Source: Actinomycetota bacterium (GTDB lineage Bacteria > Actinomycetota > Actinomycetes > Mycobacteriales > Micromonosporaceae). From it: 46,442 nt of DNA. Of the stretch, positions 1 to 6,517 are shown piece after piece (positions within the stretch are counted from its first letter, which is position 1; each line of letters starts with the position of its first letter). The stretch is from NCBI GenBank assembly GCA_005885555.1, contig VAWN01000043.1, positions 1 to 46,442 of the forward strand, given 5' to 3'. Under the pieces are notes generated by a model, which saw only the letters and a list, made by a program, of their open reading frames with translations, made no database searches and was not told the origin of the DNA. Position numbers and translations under genes: made by a program.

Positions 1-127
1 GGCCGAGTTGCAGTGCCAGCGCCGCGAGCATGGTGCGCTGTCGCCGCCCGCCGAGCCGGACCCGCCGTCCGTCCCGCAATGCCTCGAGTGGCCCCAACAA
101 CCGCAGCTCCACCGAAGTCGGACGCAC
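1..127 (-). CDS. SARP/BTAD-family transcriptional regulator, N-terminal part only
   Basis: Reading the minus strand from a GTG at 127 (or a second GTG at 112) gives a protein beginning VRPTSVELRLLGPLEALRDG and continuing with RVRLGGRRQRTMLAALAL before running off the window. The pattern ELRLLGPLEA...GG.RQR..LA.L is the typical start of the OmpR-like DNA-binding domain of Streptomyces antibiotic regulatory proteins, which activate nearby pathway genes and usually continue with a BTAD domain. Only about 40 residues are present, so domain architecture and target cannot be judged. The 112 start would give VELRLLG, the more usual family start. Neither has a convincing ribosome binding site. Confidence 0.75.
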   Translation of the reverse strand, partial: MRPTSVELRLLGPLEALRDGRRVRLGGRRQRTMLAALALQLG

Positions 128-311
128 CGCCCCACTGTAGTCACGCGCCCAAGCACAGGTACCGCCGTGATACGGCAAGTCACCCACCAGGCCGAGTTCC
201 TGGCGGTGCCGGAGGAACCGGGTGTGCCCGGCGCACCGGGTGGATATCGTCGCGTCCGTGGAGGAGAACCGCTGGGAATGAACTGATCGACTTCGCCTGG
301 TCCGGCCAGAT
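128..311. other. Intergenic gap between SARP start and esterase remnant
   Basis: No supported gene. The plus strand is open through this stretch in more than one frame and one frame ends ELIDFAWSGQIYE at 321, which looks more protein-like than chance. I cannot assign it to a family, and a neighbouring frame ends VASVEENRWE just before it, so a decayed, frameshifted gene end is possible. The promoter of the SARP gene should lie in the first part of this gap. Confidence 0.3.
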
Positions 312-833
312 CTACGAGTGACCGGCGCGGATGCCGGTGACCGATGAGTGGGGTACGGACTGTTGCCAGATGCGGTGGGAGGCGGCCAAGGGGTCGGTGG
401 CGTCGCTGGGGCTGGTGTCCCAGATGCGGGTCCGGCGGTGCTGTACGTCGAAGGGGGGCCAGCCCGGGTCGCCGGTGGCGGCGAAGGTGGTCCAGGAGGT
501 ACGCATCTGCTCGGACAACGGGCCGAAGTCGGCCGGCGGCGGAGACCCCAGGAGCCGGGCGGCGAGCCGGCTGGTGGGGTTGCCGAAGATGAACGGGACG
601 TCGACGCCGTGCCCGGCGCCCATCGTGGGACCGCGCCAGGCGAAGTCGTACAGCCAGGTCCGGCCGCCCGCACGCGCGTGGGCCTCGGCCGTCCAGGTGG
701 TCGGCATCCGTACGAGTGCGTCGGACAGCATCACCACGAACACGTCGGCGTCGGTACGTCCGGGATACGCCCGGCGGTAGGCGGCGGCCGCGTCGCTGCC
801 CAGCCCGAGCGTCGCGGCCCCGCCGCCAGCCAC
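312..833 (-). pseudogene. Carboxylesterase type B remnant (C-terminal third)
   Basis: The 173 codons match the C-terminal part of type B carboxylesterases (para-nitrobenzyl esterase-like): a stretch like AAAAYRRAYPGRTDADVF, then TWLYDFAWRGPT, then GAGHGVDVPFIFGN, which holds the catalytic His of the Ser-Glu-His triad, and a C-terminal segment with WTTFAATGDPGWPPFD. Full family members are about 500 residues. The nucleophile elbow and oxyanion hole belong to the N-terminal two thirds, and nothing upstream on this strand restores them before the divergent gene at 1062. The GTG at 833 is just the first start codon in the open frame. I read it as a 5'-truncated pseudogene. Confidence 0.65.
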
Positions 834-942
834 CGCGCCGCCCGCCTGACCGGAGCACGGGCGGCGCGTGCCCGCTGCGCGTGCGGCGGCTCACGCCCGG
901 TTGTTTGGCCAGAGGCCATGGGTCCGATGACAGGGGCGGAAG

Positions 943-1061
943 ATAAGTAATCTAACGGATTAAATTCGCGGAACGATCGGCAAACATCCTATCAATGCTT
1001 GACGCCAGACCTCGGGGAGTAGACGCTCATCCATACCCGTCCCCATTGATGAGGTGTGTCC
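943..1061 (+). promoter_or_regulatory. AT-richer leader of the beta-helix gene with small inverted repeat
   Basis: The composition drops in GC here. A 5-bp inverted repeat TAATC (948-952) / GATTA (958-962) could be an operator. A TTGACG at 999-1004 could be a -35 element, but the best -10 candidate (TAGACG at 1020) is only 15 bp away, so the promoter is tentative. GAGG at 1051-1054, 7 nt before the ATG at 1062, is the ribosome binding site that decides the start of the next gene. Confidence 0.35.
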
Positions 1062-3050
1062 ATGTCGAGCCTGCACTCCGCCCGCGCGGCGGCAGTGGGT
1101 GTCGCCCTCGCCGCGCTCACCGCCTGGCAGGTCGCCGCCGCAGTCAACGCGAACGCGGCGACCACGTCCCTGTTCGTCTCCCCCACCGGCGCCGACGCCA
1201 ACGCGGGCACCAGCGCGTCGGCGCCGGTGCGTACGCTCGCCCGCGCCCAGCAGCTTGTCCGCGCCCGGACCGGCACCATGACCGGCGACCTGCGCGTCGA
1301 GCTGGCCGGCGGCACGTACCAGCTCGCCGAACCGCTCACCATGGACGCCCGCGACTCGGGCACCGGCGGGCACAACGTGATCTGGACCGCCGCGGCCGGG
1401 GCGCGCCCGGTCATCAGCGGCGGCGTACCGATCACCGGGTGGAAGAAGGGCAGCGGCAACGTCTGGTCGGCGCCGGTGCCGGCCGGCCTGAACACCCGCC
1501 AGCTCTACGTCAACGGCGCCCGCGCCACCCGGGCCCGCGGCGCCGCGCCGGTGACGCTGACCTGGACCGACACCGGGTACACGGCGTCGGGTGGGGCGAT
1601 GGGCGGCTGGCGCAACCGGGGCGACATCGAGTTCGTCTACACCGCCGGGATCGGCGCCTGGACCGAGATCCGCTGCTCGGTCGGGCGCATCGCCGGCGAC
1701 GGTACCGTCACCATGGGCCAGTCCTGCTGGAACAACTCCAACCAGCGCTACATCAAGCCCGAGTGGAACCGCACCGCGAACCTCGTCGGCCCCGGCCGGC
1801 TCGGCAACCCGGGGCCGGAGCCGGGTGGCAGCGGGATCCCGCCGACGTACGTCGAGAACGCCTTCGAACTGCTGGACAGCCCCGGCGAGTGGTACCTGGA
1901 CCGCCCCGCGAACACCGTCTTCTACATCCCGCGCAGCGGCGAGAACATGACGACGGCGAAGGTCGTCGCGCCGATGCTGGAAACCCTGCTCGCCGCCGAC
2001 CACCTGGAACACGTGGTATTCAACGGGCTCCAGTTCTCCTACGCGACCTGGCTGCGGCCGAGCACCGACGAGGGGTTCTCCGAGATCCAGGCCGGTTACA
2101 CCATCACCGGGGCGACCGGGTACAAGACGCTGGGGCTGTGCAATTTCGCACCCGGCGGTACCTGCCCGTACGGCGCGTGGACCAAGGAACCGGCCAACGT
2201 CTCGCTGTCCTACGCGCGCAACGTACAGTTCACCGGCTGCGGCTTCGTGCACCTCGGCGCCGCCGGCCTGGACCTGGGCAACGGCTCGCAGGCCGACGTG
2301 GTCAAGGGCAACGTCTTCACCGACATCTCCGGCAACGGGCTGGAACTCGGTGCCGTGGACAAGCCCCTCGCAACCGGCGCCGACCGGACCACCGGCGACC
2401 GGATCGAGGACAACCACATCTTCGCGGTGGCCAACGAGTACCACGGCGGGGTGGGGCTGCTGGTCGGGTACGCCGAGCAGACCACGATCGCCCACAACCA
2501 GCTCGACACCCTGCCGTACACCGCGATCTCCATCGGCTGGGGCGGCTGGCCGGACAAGAAGGGCCTGCCGGCGCAGCCCAACTTCTCCAACCACAACGTC
2601 CTCTCCAACAACCTCATCTTCAACTACATGACGCTGCTCAACGACGGCGGCGGCATCTACACCCAGGGCCGCACCGGTTCCTCGTTCGCCACCGGCGAGC
2701 AGATCACCGGCAACGTGCTGCACGACCAGAAGAACAAGTCCGGCGGGCACGTCGTGTACACCGACAACGGAGCCGCGTTCATCTCCATCAAGGGCAACGC
2801 GATGTACAACAGCTCGGTCAGCTCGGAGGGGCACGACCACAACGACACCACGTCGGGTACCGGCAAGGACCCGCTAGACATCGAGGGCAACTACTGGACG
2901 AAGGGTCGCGCGGACACCATGGCCAACGGGTTGATCGTCAAGAACAACCACCCGATCACCAGCCCGAGCCAGATCCCGTCGTCCATTGTGGACAATGCCG
3001 GCCTGGAGCCCGCGTTCGCCGCCCTGCTCAACTGGCAACCCGCCAGCTGA
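1062..3050 (+). CDS. Secreted right-handed parallel beta-helix protein
   Basis: A 662-residue protein with an export signal (positive N-terminus, hydrophobic core, AVNANAA-type cleavage region near residue 35) followed by SLFVSPTGADANAGTSASAP, the usual opening of secreted beta-helix proteins where a pre-built list of repeats folds into a right-handed parallel coil. The second half has many spaced N/G-rich turns (for example GNVFTDISGNGLELG, NNLIFNYM, GNYWTKG) expected of beta-helix rungs. Members often bind or cleave polysaccharide, but no catalytic motif is recognisable here, so the substrate is unknown. ATG 1062 is preferred over GTG 1056 because of the GAGG 7 nt upstream. The repeat at 3078-3153 follows the stop. 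Confidence 0.8.
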   Translation: MSSLHSARAAAVGVALAALTAWQVAAAVNANAATTSLFVSPTGADANAGTSASAPVRTLARAQQLVRARTGTMTGDLRVELAGGTYQLAEPLTMDARDSGTGGHNVIWTAAAGARPVISGGVPITGWKKGSGNVWSAPVPAGLNTRQLYVNGARATRARGAAPVTLTWTDTGYTASGGAMGGWRNRGDIEFVYTAGIGAWTEIRCSVGRIAGDGTVTMGQSCWNNSNQRYIKPEWNRTANLVGPGRLGNPGPEPGGSGIPPTYVENAFELLDSPGEWYLDRPANTVFYIPRSGENMTTAKVVAPMLETLLAADHLEHVVFNGLQFSYATWLRPSTDEGFSEIQAGYTITGATGYKTLGLCNFAPGGTCPYGAWTKEPANVSLSYARNVQFTGCGFVHLGAAGLDLGNGSQADVVKGNVFTDISGNGLELGAVDKPLATGADRTTGDRIEDNHIFAVANEYHGGVGLLVGYAEQTTIAHNQLDTLPYTAISIGWGGWPDKKGLPAQPNFSNHNVLSNNLIFNYMTLLNDGGGIYTQGRTGSSFATGEQITGNVLHDQKNKSGGHVVYTDNGAAFISIKGNAMYNSSVSSEGHDHNDTTSGTGKDPLDIEGNYWTKGRADTMANGLIVKNNHPITSPSQIPSSIVDNAGLEPAFAALLNWQPAS

Positions 3051-3077
3051 CGGACCCGCCCCACCCCCGCGCGCCCC

Positions 3078-3153
3078 CGCCGATCTTGGACTTGTGGTGC
3101 CCGACTCGCGGAACCGTGTGGCTTTTGTCGCCGACACAAGTCCAAGATCGGCG
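3078..3153 (+). repeat. Long palindromic intergenic element, family A copy 1
   Basis: A perfect 19-bp inverted repeat, CGCCGATCTTGGACTTGTG at 3078-3096 and its complement at 3135-3153, encloses a 38-nt spacer. The core from GATC to GATC (3082-3149) is 68 nt. A second copy in opposite orientation lies at 4084-4154; the spacers are related too (GTGGTGCCCG near the left arm, GCCGACA near the right), so this is a dispersed family rather than an isolated hairpin. Position just after the beta-helix stop is compatible with a transcription terminator. The same GATCTTGGA/TCCAAGATC arm ends occur in the shorter family B elements. Confidence 0.8.
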
Positions 3154-3255
3154 AGCAGGCGGGGTCTGGGGCGTTGTCCACAGGCGCCCTTGCTGTCCAC
3201 ATCGACGCGGTCGGGAGGTGGCGCCGGCAGCTCGAAAGCGGCACCCTCGCCGGCT

Positions 3256-4071
3256 ATGCGCGATGAACTATGGCGGTACGCCGAACTGCGGCAGACCGGA
3301 GTGGGCCGTGAGCGGATACGACGTCTTACACGGCTGCACCGGGGGATCTACCTCCACCGCCAGCCGGACGAGCTGGACATCCTCCGCGGGCTGTTCCTCC
3401 GGCTGCCCGAGGGAGTGTTGCTCACGATGCAATCAGCCGCGCAGCTGTACGGCTTTGGTGAGCCGTCCGCCGCAGTGCATGTTCATGTGCCGCGCGGGAT
3501 CAACCGGCCACAGATCGACAACGTGGTGACGCACGAGGCGGTGTTGCCCGTCGCCGTACCCATGTGGATCGCCGGGATTCCTTGCGTTCCGCCGGCCCGG
3601 TGTGCGGTGGACCTCGCGCGGGGGCTGCCGCGGCTGCGCGCGTTGCCGGTACTCGATGCGGCACTACGGTGCGCGGCTTGCACTCAGGCCGAACTGATCG
3701 CGGAGGTGCATCGGCACGCCGGGCTGCGCCGGGTGCGGCAGGCTCGCGAGTTGGTCCTGCTCGCCGACCCGCGCGCGGAATGCGTTCAGGAGAGCCAACT
3801 GCGTCTCGTCCTCGTCGATGCCGGATTGCCCGTGCCGGAGCCGCAGGTGTGGGTCGATGACCGGTACCGGATCGACCTGGCTTACCGGAACCGTCGCGTC
3901 GGTATCGAGTACGACGGCCGGTCGCACCTCGACGGTGTCCGGCTCGCGACCGACCGGGTACGGATGAACTGGTTGGACTCCCGAGGCTGGACGATGCGCT
4001 ACTTCACCGCGCGCGACCTGTACGACCGTCCGGGTCAGCTCGTCGCCATCGTCCGGGCCGCTCTCACATGA
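3256..4071 (+). CDS. DUF559-type protein with AbiEi-like N-terminal winged helix
   Basis: A 271-residue protein. The N-terminus (about residues 1-80) resembles the winged-helix domain seen in AbiEi-type antitoxins and many actinobacterial DUF559 proteins: ...RRLTRLHRGIYLHR.... The C-terminal 90 residues carry the DUF559 pattern YRIDLAYRNRRVGIEYDGR, then DRVRMNWLDSRGWTMRYFTARDL, a fold related to Vsr/very short patch repair endonucleases with conserved D, E and D. This architecture is common and generally orphan; no toxin gene (AbiEii nucleotidyltransferase) is adjacent, so an antitoxin role is not supported. The ATG at 3256 is the first plausible start; no strong ribosome binding site is visible and a longer start is possible. 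Confidence 0.7.
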   Translation: MRDELWRYAELRQTGVGRERIRRLTRLHRGIYLHRQPDELDILRGLFLRLPEGVLLTMQSAAQLYGFGEPSAAVHVHVPRGINRPQIDNVVTHEAVLPVAVPMWIAGIPCVPPARCAVDLARGLPRLRALPVLDAALRCAACTQAELIAEVHRHAGLRRVRQARELVLLADPRAECVQESQLRLVLVDAGLPVPEPQVWVDDRYRIDLAYRNRRVGIEYDGRSHLDGVRLATDRVRMNWLDSRGWTMRYFTARDLYDRPGQLVAIVRAALT

Positions 4072-4083
4072 CCTCCGATCCGT

Positions 4084-4154
4084 CGATCTTGGAGTTCTGT
4101 CGGCCACAAAGTACTACGAAACCTACCGAACCGGGCACCACAACTCCAAGATCG
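4084..4154 (-). repeat. Long palindromic intergenic element, family A copy 2
   Basis: Arms CGATCTTGGAGTT (4084-4096) and AACTCCAAGATCG (4142-4154) form a 13-bp perfect inverted repeat; the GATC-to-GATC core is 69 nt. Read on the minus strand it aligns with copy 1 at 3078-3153 through both arms and part of the spacer. It sits between two convergent genes (stops at 4071 and 4215), the ideal place for a bidirectional terminator. Confidence 0.8.
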
Positions 4155-4214
4155 GCGAGGTGGGCGGGCGGGGGGACGAGGCCGCGCGGGGTGGGCGGGG
4201 GCGAGGCTGGGCGG

Positions 4215-5708
4215 TCAGAGGCGGTGGTCGAGGTCGGCGACCAGGTCGGCGACATCCATCTGGGCCTTCTGCAGCCGCCCGGAGTGGTCCCAGTTGACCG
4301 ACTGCCACCGGGTGAACTGGTCGAGCACCCACCGGCCGGACTGCCGGCTGCCGTTGCCCGACCGGCCGTTGCCGCCGAACGGCAGGTGCGCCTCCGCCCC
4401 GGACGTGGAGTTGTTGACGCTGACCATCCCGGCGCCGATACCGCGCCGGAACGCGAACACCTCGGCCGGGTCGTTCGTGTAGATGGCCGACGACAGCCCG
4501 TACCCCGGCAGGTTGGCCAGCTCGATCGCCTCGTCGAGGGTGCGGTACGTGGTGATGCCGACGATCGGGCCGAAGGTCTCGGTGCGGAACAGGTCGTCGT
4601 CGGGGCGCAGCCCGTCGACGATCGTCGGATGGTAGAACAGGCCGGTCGACGGGTCGCCGACGAAGCCGGCGCGCGGCTGCTCGGCGGTGATGCGGCCGAC
4701 CGCCGCGGAACCGGAAACCTTGTGGTGCGGCCCGATCCAGCGCAGGTACTCCTCGAACCGGTCGGCGAACTTGGCGTCCAGCAACGGTCCTATGAGTACA
4801 TCGCGGGTCGGGTCGCCGACCGGTGCCGCGGCGACGGCCGCACTGAACGCGGCGACGAACTCGTCGTGCCGGGACTCGTGCACGAGGACGGTACCCAGGG
4901 AGGTGCAGCGCTGGCCGGCGGTACCGAATCCGGCGAACAGCGCGCCCTCGACGGCGAGGTCCAGGCGGGCCGACGGGGTGACCACCATGGGGTTCTTGCC
5001 GCCCAGTTCCAGGCACGGCGACTGGAGGTGCCGGCCGCACAGCTCGCCGATCGCGGTACCCACGGCGGTCGATCCGGTGAAGCCGACCTTGTCGACGACG
5101 CCGGCGTCCAGCGCGTCGGACAGGCCCTTGAAGGTGGCCGCACCGTCGGCGAGCACCACCTGAAGGACCCCGGACGGCAGCCCGGCGTGGACGAACAGGT
5201 CGTACAGTGCCAGCGCGCTCGCCGCCGCGTACTCGGCCGGCTTCCACACCACGGTGTTGCCGCACAGCAGCGCCGGGACGAGGTACCAGGACGGTACCGC
5301 GACGGGGAAGTTGCCGGCGGTCACCACGGCCACCACGCCGACCGGGTTGCGGAAGGTGAACAGCTGCTTGTCCGGCATCTCACTGGGTACCGTCTGGCCG
5401 TACAGGCGGCGGCCCTCGCCGAGGAAGAAGTCACAGGTGTCGATGATCTCCCGTACCTCGCCGAGTGCCTCGGCGTACGGCTTGCCCACCTCGGCGGTGA
5501 CCAGCCGGGCCAGGGCCGGCGCGTTGGCCTCGACGAGCCGCCCGGCGTGGCCGATGGCGCGGCCGCGCACCGGTGCGGGTACGTCGGCCCAACCGGGCTG
5601 CGCGGCGCGGGCGGTCCGGCAGGCCGCGACGAACGTGCCGGCGTCGCCGAGCTCGACCTCGGCGACGATCTCGTCGGTACGGGCGGGATTCGTCGACTGG
5701 TAGCGCAT
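4215..5708 (-). CDS. NAD(P)-dependent aldehyde dehydrogenase
   Basis: A 497-residue cytosolic aldehyde dehydrogenase, the usual length for the superfamily. Visible active-site elements are TAGNFPVAVP with the oxyanion Asn (133), GFTGSTAVG of the cofactor loop, CLELGGKNP with the general base Glu (234), GTAGQRCTS with the nucleophile Cys (268) and ETFGPIV. The C-terminal motif FGGNGRSGNGSRQSG is reminiscent of the ALDH7/alpha-aminoadipic semialdehyde group rather than classical GabD, so lysine catabolism is one possibility, but substrate cannot be fixed. It stands alone between convergent family A element and a leader of a small membrane protein, with no pathway genes nearby. Confidence 0.85.
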   Translation of the reverse strand: MRYQSTNPARTDEIVAEVELGDAGTFVAACRTARAAQPGWADVPAPVRGRAIGHAGRLVEANAPALARLVTAEVGKPYAEALGEVREIIDTCDFFLGEGRRLYGQTVPSEMPDKQLFTFRNPVGVVAVVTAGNFPVAVPSWYLVPALLCGNTVVWKPAEYAAASALALYDLFVHAGLPSGVLQVVLADGAATFKGLSDALDAGVVDKVGFTGSTAVGTAIGELCGRHLQSPCLELGGKNPMVVTPSARLDLAVEGALFAGFGTAGQRCTSLGTVLVHESRHDEFVAAFSAAVAAAPVGDPTRDVLIGPLLDAKFADRFEEYLRWIGPHHKVSGSAAVGRITAEQPRAGFVGDPSTGLFYHPTIVDGLRPDDDLFRTETFGPIVGITTYRTLDEAIELANLPGYGLSSAIYTNDPAEVFAFRRGIGAGMVSVNNSTSGAEAHLPFGGNGRSGNGSRQSGRWVLDQFTRWQSVNWDHSGRLQKAQMDVADLVADLDHRL

Positions 5709-5734
5709 GGGCTTGAGCGTACGCCCGGCATGAA

Positions 5735-5762
5735 CCGGGGCCCCGCGGATGCGGAGCCCCGG
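5735..5762 (-). terminator. Intrinsic hairpin after the small membrane protein gene
   Basis: CCGGGGC (5735-5741) pairs with GCCCCGG (5756-5762) across a 14-nt loop, 17 nt beyond the stop of the minus-strand gene that ends at 5779. No U-tract, which is normal in actinobacteria. Confidence 0.5.
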
Positions 5763-5778
5763 CCGTCGGAGGGTGGGG

Positions 5779-6429
5779 TCAGGCGGTGACCACCTCGGGC
5801 TTGACCGCGGGCGCGGGTTCCGGCACCGCGAACGCCTCGGTCTTCGGGGTCACCAGTGCGTGGACGAAGCCGGCGATCGACAGCAGGAACAGCAGGCCGG
5901 CGGCGAGGAAGGCGACGAGCGCGCCCTGGGCCGCCTTGACGCCGAACTCACTGAAGCCGTAGGAGGTCAGCAGCAGGCCACGCAGCGTCTCACCCTTGAA
6001 CACGGTGTCCCGGCTGGCGACCAGGTCGGAGTACTGCTTCTGCACGGCGGCCAGGTTCGGGTCGTTGCTCTTCTGCGCCGCGGCCACCTTGGCCTGCAGC
6101 GCGAACTGGTCGGTACCGAGCTGGGCGTAGGTCTTGCCGCCCGCCATCGACGCGAGGTGCAGCGCGATGTAGTGGTTGGCGTAGCACTCCGCCTGCGCGC
6201 CGGTGGTCATCTGCTGGCCGGCGTACTGCACGAGGCAGGCCTGCTGCTTCTCTTCGGCGCTCATCTTGTCGACCGTCGGGAACGTGATCTGCTGCTGGGT
6301 GAGCTGCGTCGTCACGTAGTTGTTGGCGAAGCTGGCGTTGCTGGTGAGCACCACGCCGATCGCCAGGAGCAGGCCGGCGAGCAGTACCCCGCCGGCGCTG
6401 AACAGGATATCGAGGGTTCTGCGTCTCAT
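5779..6429 (-). CDS. Two-helix membrane protein of unknown function
   Basis: A 216-residue protein starting MRRRTLDILFSAGG. One hydrophobic helix near residues 8-30 and another near 165-190 flank an external loop of about 130 residues rich in Gln, Ala and Thr (ANNYVTTQLTQQQITFP, then two Cys in ACLVQYAGQQ...AECYANHY), ending in a Pro/Glu-rich cytoplasmic tail. The topology would place the loop outside the cell with the two cysteines able to form a disulfide. I do not recognise a named family. An in-frame ATG at 6474 exists, but the MRRR start at 6429 gives a normal membrane-protein N-terminus. Function unknown. Confidence 0.7.
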   Translation of the reverse strand: MRRRTLDILFSAGGVLLAGLLLAIGVVLTSNASFANNYVTTQLTQQQITFPTVDKMSAEEKQQACLVQYAGQQMTTGAQAECYANHYIALHLASMAGGKTYAQLGTDQFALQAKVAAAQKSNDPNLAAVQKQYSDLVASRDTVFKGETLRGLLLTSYGFSEFGVKAAQGALVAFLAAGLLFLLSIAGFVHALVTPKTEAFAVPEPAPAVKPEVVTA

Positions 6430-6494
6430 GTAGTCAGCATCGCCGCACTGCCGCACCGGCCGGCAGAGGATCAATGACCTTGGTCGAGGGACCT

Positions 6495-6517
6495 TGGTCC
6501 CGCATCCGGCGGGACCA
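6495..6517 (-). terminator. Intrinsic hairpin directly after the GH3 stop codon
   Basis: TGGTCCCGC (6495-6503) and GCGGGACCA (6509-6517) form a 9-bp perfect stem with a 5-nt loop, abutting the stop codon at 6518-6520. It overlaps a second small palindrome, GGGACCTTGGTCCC at 6488-6501, so two alternative hairpins are possible. Confidence 0.65.

Noticed and set aside
960-2840. Long open frame antisense to the beta-helix gene
   Set aside because: Arg/Val/Gly-rich translation with no motif; an expected shadow of a high-GC gene whose forward frame has a signal peptide and beta-helix turns.
995-3529. 844-codon plus-strand frame overlapping the beta-helix and DUF559 genes
   Set aside because: Arg/Pro/His-rich out-of-frame reading without domain features; spans two real genes in another frame.
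3256-4071. Type IV toxin-antitoxin system (AbiE)
   Set aside because: Only an AbiEi-like winged helix is present; the C-terminus is DUF559 and no AbiEii partner follows.
4068-5789. 573-codon plus-strand frame opposite the aldehyde dehydrogenase
   Set aside because: The opposite strand has all aldehyde dehydrogenase motifs; this frame is a mirror shadow that even starts inside the family A repeat.
5779-6474. Longer start (ATG 6474) for the small membrane protein
   Set aside because: It would add 15 residues with Cys and Asp before a typical MRRR membrane-protein start and has no ribosome binding site.
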